A DNA stretch of 64,000 nt, from contig NZ_CP086727.1 of the NCBI RefSeq assembly GCF_020906275.1, positions 1,612,001 through 1,676,000 of the forward strand, written 5' to 3'. How positions within the stretch are numbered: position 1 is the first letter of the stretch; each line of letters starts with the position of its first letter. The stretch is from Parasphingorhabdus litoris DSM 22379 (GTDB lineage Bacteria; Pseudomonadota; Alphaproteobacteria; Sphingomonadales; Sphingomonadaceae). Positions 42,457 through 51,520 of this stretch are shown here, piece by piece. The notes below the pieces were generated by a model. That model made no database searches. It saw nothing but the letters and a program-made list of their open reading frames with translations, and was not told the DNA's origin. Made by a program: the position numbers and the translations under genes.

Positions 42457-43998
42457 TTGACTACTGAACACACAGATCACGCGTTCCCATTGGACCGACT
42501 TGCCGTTGGAAAAGATCCCGACGCCATGGCGTTGGTCACGCGTACGGGCTCTCTTAGCTACAAGATGTTAAATCATCGTGTGGGCCTGTTGGCGCGTTGG
42601 CTGTTGGATCAAGATTTTGAAAAAGGTGACCGAGTGGCGACATGGCTGCCGAAGACGGAATTGGCCTGTATCATGCCGCTTGCCGCTGTTCGTGCCGGGC
42701 TAGTGCATGTTCCTGTTAATCCGATCCTGAAGCCAGCCCAAGTGAAACATATCATCGCAGATAGCGGGGCTAAACTGCTGATAACCAATGCGGGTCGGAT
42801 AAGGTCTTTGATTGACATGCCCGTCGACAAGAGTTGCATTGTTTGGGATGATAGTGCGGTTTCAAGTGATACGGACGATATCACTGATCCGGTAGGTGCT
42901 GGCGAGATCTCGGACGATATCGAGGCATTAGCGGCCATATTATATACCAGCGGATCAACCGGGCGACCGAAAGGCGTCATGTTGACCAATACTAATCTCA
43001 GCCTTGGTGCCGTTAGTGTCGCTCAATATTTGAAGCTGAAACCGGATGACCACACGTTATGCGTTTTGCCGCTGAGTTTCGACTATGGCCAGAATCAATT
43101 GCTTTCGACCTGGTTCGCCGGTGGTTGTGCCTATCCACTGGATTATCTGACACCACGGGATGTCATCAAAGCGTGCGCACGCGAAGCTATTACAACATTG
43201 GCTGCTGTCCCGCCGCTTTGGGTGCAATTGGTGGATCAGGATTGGTCTGACGATGCTGTTAGATCTATGCGACGGCTAACCAATAGCGGTGGTGCCTTGA
43301 CGCCAACGCTGGTGAAGCAGCTACGGGAAATTTTCGGGGGAAAAACTGATATCTACGCGATGTATGGCCTGACAGAGGCTTTTCGATCGACCTATCTGGA
43401 TCCTGCGCTGATTGACGACAATCCAACCAGCATGGGAACCGCTATACCCTTTGCCGAAATCATGGTGGTCGGTGCGGGTGGCGAAATAGCAGCGGTTGGA
43501 CAAGAAGGAGAGCTCGTCCATGCCGGGCCGCTTGTCGCACAAGGATATTGGCAGGACGAAACCCGTACTGCCGAACGGTTCAAGCCCGCTCCAGCAGCGT
43601 CCCATTATGGCGGAACGGCAGTATGGTCGGGTGATACGGTGCGGCGGGAAAGCGATGGACTGCTCTATTTTGTGGGGCGGACCGACAATATGATCAAAAG
43701 CTCCGGTAACCGGATCAGTCCGACAGAGGTTGAAGAAGTGGCCGTTGAATCAGGACTTGTTGCCGAAGCCGTCGCGGTTGGTGTTCCGGACGAACGGTTG
43801 GGACATGCGATTTGTCTTTATGTTCGGCCCGCTACGTGGGAAGAAACCGGCGTCTTGGAAAAAGATTTGGGCACCTATTTGAAACGGAATTTACCGAATT
43901 TTATGCACCCGCGCGATATTGTTGTGATGCAGGAATTTCCCAAAAACCCGAACGGCAAATTGGATCGTAACGCATTGGCAAAGGCTGGGAATATATGA
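42457..43998 (+). CDS. AMP-forming acyl ligase of the exosortase A system
   Basis: 513 aa with a TTG start (42457), the first usable codon; no ATG gives a full domain. ANL-family adenylate enzyme: TSGSTGRPKGVMLTN (near 164), YGLTEAFRSTYLD, GRTDNMIKSSGNRISPTEVE, and the C-terminal catalytic Lys in PNGKLDRN (near 499). It activates a carboxylic acid as AMP ester and could load the nearby ACP. Overlaps the decarboxylase gene by 4 bases. Confidence 0.88.
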   Translation: MTTEHTDHAFPLDRLAVGKDPDAMALVTRTGSLSYKMLNHRVGLLARWLLDQDFEKGDRVATWLPKTELACIMPLAAVRAGLVHVPVNPILKPAQVKHIIADSGAKLLITNAGRIRSLIDMPVDKSCIVWDDSAVSSDTDDITDPVGAGEISDDIEALAAILYTSGSTGRPKGVMLTNTNLSLGAVSVAQYLKLKPDDHTLCVLPLSFDYGQNQLLSTWFAGGCAYPLDYLTPRDVIKACAREAITTLAAVPPLWVQLVDQDWSDDAVRSMRRLTNSGGALTPTLVKQLREIFGGKTDIYAMYGLTEAFRSTYLDPALIDDNPTSMGTAIPFAEIMVVGAGGEIAAVGQEGELVHAGPLVAQGYWQDETRTAERFKPAPAASHYGGTAVWSGDTVRRESDGLLYFVGRTDNMIKSSGNRISPTEVEEVAVESGLVAEAVAVGVPDERLGHAICLYVRPATWEETGVLEKDLGTYLKRNLPNFMHPRDIVVMQEFPKNPNGKLDRNALAKAGNI

Positions 43999-45230
43999 GC
44001 AAGGTTAAGCCCATCGGCCCGATTCCCGACGGCTATGAAGGCCGCGATGGAGAGCTTGTTGTTGGCGGTTTGTCAGCCAGCGAGCTGGTCGCTCGACACG
44101 GATCGCCACTTTTTGTCTACTCGAAAGGCCTTTTGACGAAGCGGATCGACGCTTTGCGCGCAAACATGCCGGAACAATTGCATATTCATTATGCGATGAA
44201 GGCCAATCCCTTTGGGCCTTTGCTTTCGCATATGATTGGCCTTGTCGATGGCATCGACATTGCTTCGGGTGGTGAATTGAAAATGGCTTTGGAGGCGGGC
44301 GCAGATGCGGGCCATATTAGTTTTGCTGGCCCCGGTAAGCGGGATGATGAACTGCGACAGGCCATAAAGGCTGGCGTGACGATCAACATCGAATCACCCA
44401 GCGAATGCGATCGGGCGCTGGATATCGGATCGCGAGAGGGGATCAAACCACGTCTTGCGGTTCGCGTTAATCCGGATTTCGATCTGAAGGGCTCTGGTAT
44501 GAAAATGGGTGGTGGCGCCAAGCCATTTGGCATGGACACTGATCTGGTGGCGCCCACCGTGCAGAAGATAATCGCGGCGAATGCCCATTGGCGGGGCTTT
44601 CATATTTTTGCTGGTTCGCAAGCTCTGAAAGCTGATGCCATTATCGAAACCCAGGCACAAACTATCGCGTTGGCTGCACGACTTGCGGAGGAAATTGGCC
44701 ATAGTCCGGAACATGTCAATTTGGGCGGCGGCTTTGGCATAGCCTATTTCCCCGGCGATCAGCCTTTGGATATCAAGGAAATCGGAACCGCCCTGAAGCA
44801 TCAGTTATCTAAGCTGCCTGCGATTTTATCGCATACGCAATTCGCATTGGAACTTGGCCGCTATCTTGTAGGAGAGGCGGGGATCTATCTCACTCGGATT
44901 GTCGACCGGAAGCAGAGCCAGGGTGAAACGTTCCTGGTCACCGATGGCGGCCTGCATCATCAACTTGCCGCGAGCGGGAATTTCGGAACGGTGATCCGTC
45001 GGAACTATCCAGTGGCAATTGCCAATCGCTACGGTAAACCGGCGGAAGAGGTTGTATCCATTGTCGGTTGCCTCTGTACCCCGCTCGATCTGTTGAGCGA
45101 TCGTGCGGAAATGCCGGCTGCACAAGTTGGTGATATTGTCGCGATATTTTGTGCCGGCGCTTATGGTGCAACGGCTAGTCCGGCAAACTTTCTAGGGCAG
45201 GGGGCTGCTGACGAACTCCTGGTTGATTAG
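43995..45230 (+). CDS. PLP-dependent decarboxylase of the exosortase A system
   Basis: 411 aa, fold-type III (alanine racemase-like) decarboxylase related to diaminopimelate and ornithine decarboxylases. Schiff-base Lys in YAMKANPFGP (near 69), FHIFAGSQAL (His stacking on PLP), NLGGGFGIAYF (phosphate loop), VGCLCTPLDLL (catalytic Cys) and AGAYGATASPANFLG. Tight coupling to an AMP-ligase and an ACP suggests a carrier-bound amino acid as substrate, as with BtrK of butirosin synthesis. Confidence 0.88.
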   Translation: MSKVKPIGPIPDGYEGRDGELVVGGLSASELVARHGSPLFVYSKGLLTKRIDALRANMPEQLHIHYAMKANPFGPLLSHMIGLVDGIDIASGGELKMALEAGADAGHISFAGPGKRDDELRQAIKAGVTINIESPSECDRALDIGSREGIKPRLAVRVNPDFDLKGSGMKMGGGAKPFGMDTDLVAPTVQKIIAANAHWRGFHIFAGSQALKADAIIETQAQTIALAARLAEEIGHSPEHVNLGGGFGIAYFPGDQPLDIKEIGTALKHQLSKLPAILSHTQFALELGRYLVGEAGIYLTRIVDRKQSQGETFLVTDGGLHHQLAASGNFGTVIRRNYPVAIANRYGKPAEEVVSIVGCLCTPLDLLSDRAEMPAAQVGDIVAIFCAGAYGATASPANFLGQGAADELLVD

Positions 45231-45235
45231 AGCAG

Positions 45236-45253
45236 CGGGACTCTACAGTCCCG
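45236..45253 (+). other. Hairpin after the decarboxylase gene
   Basis: CGGGACT-CTAC-AGTCCCG, perfect 7-bp stem with 4-base loop, directly after the stop and without a T-run. It may stabilise the mRNA 3' end or weakly terminate. The following 149 bases to the exporter gene are AT-richer and probably hold its promoter; I see no firm match. Confidence 0.4.
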
Positions 45254-45402
45254 GCAAAACTGCGAAATATTAACCCTAATTTCTGTCAATCCTAACGCTA
45301 TCTTCACTATTTTCTCGCATAGCCTTCGCAAGACTAAGCGTGATTGGCCGATTTCCGTGCGGAATCGGTGGATCGGCAATTGCTGTTTGCGAGGATATGA
45401 AA

Positions 45403-46059
45403 ATGACTGCTGCGTTCAAAAAGAAGAAGCTACCGAAATATCTAATGGGTGCCGGTTTGGCTTCCCTGGCGGTTGCCGGATGTTCGTCTACCTCTTCTGG
45501 CCCTCAGTTACCGCCTGCATCTTTTGTGTCGATGCAGGAAGGACCGGGCGAGGAATATGTTATTGGGCCTCTGGATGAGCTGACCATCTTCGTTTGGCGG
45601 AACCCTGAATTGGGTGCCAAAGTTCAGGTGCGTCCGGATGGTCGAATCACGACACCTCTGATCACTGACATGCCTGCTGTCGGCAAAACGCCTGCTATGT
45701 TGGCTGAAGACCTGAAACTGCAGCTGTCGGAATATATTAACGAGCCAATTGTTTCGGTCATTGTGAACAATTTCTCCGGTACATTCTCGCAGCAAATCCG
45801 TGTTGTTGGTGCGACCGAAAAACCGGCTTCGATACCATATCGTGCCAATATGACCCTGCTCGATGCGATGATTGCCGTTGGCGGTCTATCCGAATTTGCA
45901 TCCGGCAATAAAGCACGCCTGGTTCGCTATAATCGCGGAACCGGAAAGCAGCAGGAATATGCTCTGCGTATCGCCGATTTGCTCGATCGCGGACAGACAA
46001 AAGCCAATGTCATGCTGCGTCCCGGCGATGTGATCATCATCCCCAAGAGCATGTTTTAA
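45403..46059 (+). CDS. Polysaccharide export outer-membrane lipoprotein (Wza-like, XrtA type)
   Basis: 218 aa from ATG 45403, which has GAGGAT at better spacing than ATG 45397. The lipoprotein signal ends LAVAGCSS with Cys near 27. The Poly_export domain (YVIGPLDELTIFVWRNPELG; VQVRPDGRITTPLITDMPAV) and the SLBB-like repeat (RVVGATEKPASIPYRANMTL) are complete, ending VMLRPGDVIIIPKSMF. It forms the outer-membrane pore of the exopolysaccharide system. Confidence 0.92.
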   Translation: MTAAFKKKKLPKYLMGAGLASLAVAGCSSTSSGPQLPPASFVSMQEGPGEEYVIGPLDELTIFVWRNPELGAKVQVRPDGRITTPLITDMPAVGKTPAMLAEDLKLQLSEYINEPIVSVIVNNFSGTFSQQIRVVGATEKPASIPYRANMTLLDAMIAVGGLSEFASGNKARLVRYNRGTGKQQEYALRIADLLDRGQTKANVMLRPGDVIIIPKSMF

Positions 46060-46098
46060 TCCGCCTCGAAGCAGAACCTATAGGGATCGAAAAGACCA

Positions 46099-47649
46099 AT
46101 GAACGGCCTTTATGATGAAATAAGAATTGCGTTGCACAGCGTCTGGAACAGACGTTGGCTGGCATTGGCTGTCGCCTGGGGTATTTGTCTTTTGGGCTGG
46201 CTGGTCGTGGCGCTGATTCCGAACAGCTATGAATCCAAGGCTCGTGTATTTGTCGAGATGCAATCGATCCTGTCTGACAAGGTCGGTATCGAATCCCGCG
46301 ATCGTAAGAGGAATATGGACCGGGTTCAGGAGACTCTGGCATCTACCATCAATCTCGAAAAGGTTGTGCGCGGCACGGATCTAAACCTTTCAGTTGCGAG
46401 TGATCGTGAGCTGGCTGGCAAAGTTGAGATGCTGCGCAAGAATATCGAGATCAAGTCTGAGAAGGACAATCTCTTCGAAATCACCGCGACAGCTTCGGCA
46501 GGCAACTTGTCAGATGCCGAGAACGCCATTCTATCACGTGAAATCGTCCAGAAGATGATCGATATTTTCGTCGAAGAAAACCTCTCCGGAGATCGTGACG
46601 AGACAACGCAGACGCTGAAATTTCTGGATGCACAGCTCTCCACTCGGGAAAAAGCTTTGCAGGAAGCCGAACAAAAAAGGGTGCAGTTCGAAACTGAAAA
46701 TCTTGGCCTTTTGCCAGGCGTAGGATCCGTCAGCCAGCGTATTGAAGCATCTCGTGCTGAGCTCAGACAGATCGAATCGCAACTGGCTTCGGCTGCCAGT
46801 TCACTGGCTGCTTTAAACGGTCAACTATCCGGGACGCCGCCGACAATTGCGACACCGGGTTTTGGGGGAGCGAGTTCTGGCGGAGGAGCACGCGGCCAAC
46901 TCGCACAAGTGCAAGGTCGATTGGCTTCAGCTCGAGCGCGAGGATGGACAGACAGTCATCCGGACATCGTTGCAATGAAAAGTGAAATCGCTGCCTTGCG
47001 CAGTCAGATCGCGTCTCAGCCCAAAGGATCTGGTTCTTCAGGTTATCGAACCCCTAATCCAGCCTATAGCTCGCTCCAGAGCATGAGAGCCGAGCGCCAG
47101 GCATCGGTTGCAGCGTTGCAGGCGCGGAAAAATGCGATTCAAGCAGATTTAACACAACTTGCTTCGAAGCAGTCGCTTGAGCCGGGCATCGCTGCGGAAA
47201 TGGCCCGGATTAACCGCGATTACGATGTGTTGAAAAACCAATATGACAAGTTGCTGCAAGATCGTGAACAAATCAAATTACGCGGCCAGGTGGAATCTGA
47301 AACGGACTCGGTAAAATTCAAAGTCATCGATCCGCCATCCAGCCCAAGGTCACCAGCGGCACCAAATCGACCTTTATTGCTTGCCATGGTGCTGTTTGTT
47401 GGTCTTGGCGGCGGCGTGGGAGCGGCATTTGCCATGGGGCAATTGCAGACCAGCTATCCAACGTCTGCGCGGCTTGAAAAGGCAAGTGGATTGCCGGTCA
47501 TCGGATCGGTTTCGCAAATAGTGACCAGCAGCCAGAGGGCGATAAGGCAAAAGAAAATGCGGCTATTTTACAGCGCAAGCGGTGCGCTGGTGGGTGTCTT
47601 TGCACTGTTGATGGTCGTCGAATTTATCCAGCGCGGCATGGTGGCCTGA
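46099..47649 (+). CDS. Chain-length determinant protein (Wzz/Wzc type, XrtA-associated)
   Basis: 516 aa. N-terminal membrane helix RWLALAVAWGICLLGWLVVA, a long periplasmic coiled coil (REKALQEAEQKRVQFETENL; IEASRAELRQIESQLASAAS), and C-terminal membrane helix pair (PLLLAMVLFVGLGGGVGAAF; YSASGALVGVFALLMVVEFI) preceded by the proline-rich PPSSPRSPAAPNRP. The kinase domain is on a separate protein, the next gene. Confidence 0.9.
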   Translation: MNGLYDEIRIALHSVWNRRWLALAVAWGICLLGWLVVALIPNSYESKARVFVEMQSILSDKVGIESRDRKRNMDRVQETLASTINLEKVVRGTDLNLSVASDRELAGKVEMLRKNIEIKSEKDNLFEITATASAGNLSDAENAILSREIVQKMIDIFVEENLSGDRDETTQTLKFLDAQLSTREKALQEAEQKRVQFETENLGLLPGVGSVSQRIEASRAELRQIESQLASAASSLAALNGQLSGTPPTIATPGFGGASSGGGARGQLAQVQGRLASARARGWTDSHPDIVAMKSEIAALRSQIASQPKGSGSSGYRTPNPAYSSLQSMRAERQASVAALQARKNAIQADLTQLASKQSLEPGIAAEMARINRDYDVLKNQYDKLLQDREQIKLRGQVESETDSVKFKVIDPPSSPRSPAAPNRPLLLAMVLFVGLGGGVGAAFAMGQLQTSYPTSARLEKASGLPVIGSVSQIVTSSQRAIRQKKMRLFYSASGALVGVFALLMVVEFIQRGMVA

Positions 47650-47658
47650 GGAAAGACA

Positions 47659-48576
47659 ATGAACAAATATAATCCTCTTAGCAAATCCAGTTCACTACTT
47701 GAACGCGCGGCGCAAGTTTATGACTATATGCCAGCGAAGACTGGTGGTCCGGTAAAGGATATTGGGCCAGAATTGCTGCCACCTGAATCTGATGCCCGGC
47801 AAGTTGTGCCGTCTAAGTCTCAACGTGCTCCCGCTTATGATGGCCCACGCGTTATCGTCGATCGGGAAAAGCTGCTGGAAGCAGGGTTTGTCGTTCCTGA
47901 TGGCCCTGTGACTGGCATTTCAGAAGAATTTCGTATCATTAAGCGTCAGTTGCTCATGGCTGCCAAAGGCACTGCCAAGCAGCCGCAGCTGCCACATGGT
48001 GAGCGCATCTTGATCTGTTCGGCACATCCGAATGAAGGCAAGACCTTTTGTGCGTTGAACCTGGCTTTGTCGATTGCGGCTGAGAAAGATAATGAGGTGC
48101 TGCTTGTCGATGCTGACTTCGCCAAGCCCAGCATCCTCTCCAGCCTTGGTCTTGAGGGCAGCAAGGGTCTGATGGATGCGTTGGCTGATCCAGAGCTGTC
48201 CGTCGAAGATTGCATCATTCATACCGATATTGCTGGGCTGGCGATACTGCCCGCAGGTGAGCAGACCAATGCTGACACCGAATATCTAGCTTCATCGCGG
48301 ACCCAAGAGGTGTTGGGCCGGTTGACCCAAAACAATCCGAACCGGATCGTTATTTTTGATTCGCCACCTGCATTGTCGGCTTCGCCAGCATCTGTGCTTG
48401 CGACCCATGTCGGACAAGTGGTGATGATCGTGAAAGCTGACGAAACAACGGAAACAGCCTTGCGCGATGCGCTGAGCCTGATGGCTGGCTGTGACAATAT
48501 CCAATTGCTCCTCAATGGCACGAAATTCTCGCCAACGGGACGAAGCTTTGGATCCTATTACGGATATGGAGAGTAA
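47659..48576 (+). CDS. XrtA-associated tyrosine-protein kinase (CapB/Wzc kinase type)
   Basis: 305 aa BY-kinase. Walker A SAHPNEGKTFCALNLALSIA (near 120), Walker A' LLVDADFAKPSI, Walker B RIVIFDSPPAL. The C-terminus has Tyr residues in FGSYYGYGE for autophosphorylation, fewer than in Wzc. Pairs with the chain-length protein to control polymer length and export. It begins 9 bases after that gene. Confidence 0.9.
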   Translation: MNKYNPLSKSSSLLERAAQVYDYMPAKTGGPVKDIGPELLPPESDARQVVPSKSQRAPAYDGPRVIVDREKLLEAGFVVPDGPVTGISEEFRIIKRQLLMAAKGTAKQPQLPHGERILICSAHPNEGKTFCALNLALSIAAEKDNEVLLVDADFAKPSILSSLGLEGSKGLMDALADPELSVEDCIIHTDIAGLAILPAGEQTNADTEYLASSRTQEVLGRLTQNNPNRIVIFDSPPALSASPASVLATHVGQVVMIVKADETTETALRDALSLMAGCDNIQLLLNGTKFSPTGRSFGSYYGYGE

Positions 48577-48578
48577 CC

Positions 48579-50198
48579 GTGGCCGAGAGTAAGCGTATGA
48601 ATGTGTCCAAAGCGGCATTGGTTTTGATACCGATCGCTGCTGCTGTGCAGCCGGTGCAAGCCAAGGATCGGAATGTAGAAGTCACGCCTTATCTGGAAGT
48701 GCAGCAGGTTTTGGTTGCGGATCTGAAGAACGGCTCGGATGTATTGACCTATACGACCGTGGCCGCTGGTGTGGATTCATCGATACAAACGCGCCGGGCA
48801 GAAGCACAGGTAAACCTGCGCTACGAACGTCGCTTTTTCTATCAGGACAATATCGGTGATGACGATATTCTGAGCGGCCTTGCGCGCGGTAGTGTTCAGG
48901 TTGTGCCAAATGTCTTGTCCATTGAAGCGGGCGGCATTGCAACGCGCAGCCGGATTGATCTTCGGGGCGAAGCGCCATCGAATACGGTGGGCGATATTGA
49001 CAATGTGACACAGGTCTATTCGGTTTATGCTGGGCCCTCACTGTCAACGAACATTGGTGCGTTGGATGTTAACGCCAATTATCGGGTCGGCTATACCAAG
49101 GTAGAAAGCGAAGATACCGGTATTTTGCCTTCGGGCCAGTTACCTATTGATATTTTTGACGACAGCGTAAGCCATTCAGCTAGCGCGAGCGTCGGGATGA
49201 GGCCAGGGGACTTGCCCTTTGGCTGGTCGGTCAGTGGCGGCTATGAGCGTGAAGATGCCGGTCAGCTTGATCAGCGGTTTGAGGGCAAATATGCACGCGC
49301 AGACGTAACAGTTCCGGTGTCGCCAACCGTCGCTCTGGTTGGCGGTGTAGGCTATGAAGATATTGAGATTTCGGAACGCGATGCGGTTCGGGATGTGAAT
49401 GGCGACCCCGTCATCGATGAAGATGGTCGACTGGTTACAGACGAGACGTCTCCGCGTCTATTGTCTTACGATCAGGACGGTCTGATCTGGGATGCAGGCG
49501 TGTTGTGGCGCCCAAGCCGACGGACATCGCTCGAAGCCCGTATTGGTCGCCGCTATGGCAGCACGACATATGCCGGCAGCCTTGGTTATCAGCCAAATGA
49601 GAACACGTCCTTGAACGTATCAGTTTATGACACCGTGTCGGGTTTTGGCAATTTGCTAAACGACAATCTGTCATCTCTGGGCACTAGCTTTACCAGCAGC
49701 CGCAATCCTTTGAGCGGAGAGCTGAACGGCTGTGCTTTCGGTCAAACCAGCAGTCTTTGCTTCAACGATGCCTTGCAATCAGCCGCATCATCATCTTTCC
49801 GTGCACGGGGTGTAAATGCGCAGCTGGCTTATGGGTATAATGGCTGGAACATGGGGGTAGCCGCCGGTTACTCGCGCCGCCGCTTCTTTGCCTCGCAAAT
49901 AGGCGGTCTTGCCGGTGTCGATGGCCTGGTCGATCAAAATTATTATGCCAATCTTTCCATCGGACGACAGCTTGATGCGCGGTCGGGCTTTAACACCAAT
50001 GTCTATGCCAATTTGCTGGATAGCGGTTTTGTCGGGGCGCCCAACGTACTCGCGCTGGGTGCGAATGCGGCCTATTATCGTCAGATCATCCCAGGGCTAA
50101 CGGGAACAGCAGCCGTGGGGCTCGATAGCTTCCAGCAAGACGGCTTTGACAGCGAGCTCACGGCATCAGCTTTGCTTGGCCTGCAATATGAATTTTAA
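48579..50198 (+). CDS. Outer-membrane beta-barrel protein of the exosortase A system
   Basis: 539 aa, secreted (signal ALVLIPIAAAVQPVQAK). Begins with GTG 48579 after GGAGAG; an ATG at 48597 is the alternative. The mature part is a run of amphipathic strands typical of a barrel (VNLRYERRFFYQ; GWSVSGGYEREDAGQLDQRF; GVLWRPSRRTSLEARIGRRY) ending with Phe (LLGLQYEF). Of the PEP-CTERM system-associated barrel type. Probably aids polymer passage across the outer membrane. Confidence 0.85.
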   Translation: MAESKRMNVSKAALVLIPIAAAVQPVQAKDRNVEVTPYLEVQQVLVADLKNGSDVLTYTTVAAGVDSSIQTRRAEAQVNLRYERRFFYQDNIGDDDILSGLARGSVQVVPNVLSIEAGGIATRSRIDLRGEAPSNTVGDIDNVTQVYSVYAGPSLSTNIGALDVNANYRVGYTKVESEDTGILPSGQLPIDIFDDSVSHSASASVGMRPGDLPFGWSVSGGYEREDAGQLDQRFEGKYARADVTVPVSPTVALVGGVGYEDIEISERDAVRDVNGDPVIDEDGRLVTDETSPRLLSYDQDGLIWDAGVLWRPSRRTSLEARIGRRYGSTTYAGSLGYQPNENTSLNVSVYDTVSGFGNLLNDNLSSLGTSFTSSRNPLSGELNGCAFGQTSSLCFNDALQSAASSSFRARGVNAQLAYGYNGWNMGVAAGYSRRRFFASQIGGLAGVDGLVDQNYYANLSIGRQLDARSGFNTNVYANLLDSGFVGAPNVLALGANAAYYRQIIPGLTGTAAVGLDSFQQDGFDSELTASALLGLQYEF

Positions 50199-50233
50199 CA
50201 AGATCACCGCAAGCGTAGGTGGGAGAAACCAGT

Positions 50234-51520
50234 ATGTATGAAGAATTTTATGGATTGAAAAGTCGGCCGTTCCAGCTGACCCCGGATCCGCATTATTATT
50301 TCGAGAGCCTGACTCATCGAAAGGCATTGTCCTATCTTGGCTATGGCTTGGCTCAAGGCGAAGGTTTCATTGTTATTACTGGCGATGTTGGTGCTGGTAA
50401 GACGACATTGGTTAGTCACTTGATGGCAACCATTGATCGCGAACGCCTTACCGCTGCCAATATCGTTACGACGGCACTCGACAGCAAAGACATTGTCCGG
50501 GTTGCTGCCGACAATTTTGATATCGACACCGAGAATATGGACAAAGCGCAATTGCTCAGCGCTTTCGAAGAATTCTTGCACAGTGAGGCACGCGCTGGGC
50601 GGCGGTGTTTGCTGATCGTTGATGAATCTCAAAATCTGCCAACCGGCGCTTTGGAAGAGCTGCGGATGCTCTCCAATTTCCAATTGGGCGGCCAGGCATT
50701 GCTTCAGATCTTCTTGCTCGGCCAACCAGAATTCCGTGACACGCTGCAGAAGTCTGATCGGCTGGAACAATTGCGTCAGCGGGTCATCGCTCATCACCAT
50801 CTTGAGCCGATGGAAGCCCATGAGATTGAGCCTTACATCACGCACAGGCTGTCCAAAAGCGGCTGGTCGGGGCGTCCGAAAATCACATCCGATGTATTTG
50901 CTTTGCTATTTGGCGAAACCGGCGGTGTACCGCGCAAGATCAATACATTGATGAGCCGTGTCTTACTAATGGGTGCGGTGGAGCATGCTGAGTTGATTGA
51001 CCAACCTTTGGTTGGCCGTGTTTTGGCTGATTTGAATGGCGAAGAAGTCGACATCGCGGAACCGGAACTGGAACCGGAAATCGATCTTTCCAAAGCAAAA
51101 AGCCCCTTATGGGAGAAGCCTGCGCGCTCTGCCAAAAAAGAAGCGGATCCCGAGCAGCTAGCGGATCCTGCTGTTCCCGAGCCTGTTGCCGTGGAAAACT
51201 CCACGCCGATAGCTGCAGAAGCGGTTCAGTCTGAACATGAAGTTGTGCCACTCAGAAGTGTTGATCTGGTTGCAGAGCCAGTTTCAACGGAACCCGAACC
51301 GGACCCCGAACAGATAGCGCAGCCGGTTGCTGCCGAGCCGGTTATGGATGATGCTATCACTTCACGATTGGATAGTATCGCCGAACAACTGTCCGGGATT
51401 GAATCCCGTATGGACGGTCAGGAAGAAAGTCTGCACCGTGTTCTGACGATGCTTGTGGATTGGGTTGAAAGCGATATCCAAAGCAAGGAAAGCCATGTCT
51501 ATGCAGGACGCGCAGCCTGA
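50234..51520 (+). CDS. XrtA-associated AAA ATPase (ExeA-like) with long acidic tail
   Basis: 428 aa from ATG 50234. Starts MYEEFYGLKSRPFQLTPDPH, typical of the family; Walker A GDVGAGKTTL, Walker B RRCLLIVDESQNL, GETGGVPRKINTL as sensor 2. Residues after about 275 form a Pro/Glu/Val-rich linker containing the string VPEP, then a short coiled coil (SRLDSIAEQLSGIESRMDGQ). The tail has no membrane segment and is not a PEP-CTERM sorting signal. Its end overlaps the deacetylase gene by 26 bases. Confidence 0.9.
   Translation: MYEEFYGLKSRPFQLTPDPHYYFESLTHRKALSYLGYGLAQGEGFIVITGDVGAGKTTLVSHLMATIDRERLTAANIVTTALDSKDIVRVAADNFDIDTENMDKAQLLSAFEEFLHSEARAGRRCLLIVDESQNLPTGALEELRMLSNFQLGGQALLQIFLLGQPEFRDTLQKSDRLEQLRQRVIAHHHLEPMEAHEIEPYITHRLSKSGWSGRPKITSDVFALLFGETGGVPRKINTLMSRVLLMGAVEHAELIDQPLVGRVLADLNGEEVDIAEPELEPEIDLSKAKSPLWEKPARSAKKEADPEQLADPAVPEPVAVENSTPIAAEAVQSEHEVVPLRSVDLVAEPVSTEPEPDPEQIAQPVAAEPVMDDAITSRLDSIAEQLSGIESRMDGQEESLHRVLTMLVDWVESDIQSKESHVYAGRAA

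Noticed and set aside
45369..45384. Sigma-54-like TGGATCGGCAATTGCT before the Wza-like gene
   Set aside because: Two consensus mismatches, and the predicted start would fall at or after the start codon, so it is not a credible promoter.
51173..51184. VPEP string in the XrtA ATPase as a PEP-CTERM signal
   Set aside because: It is internal, with no following membrane helix or basic end, and the protein has no signal peptide.
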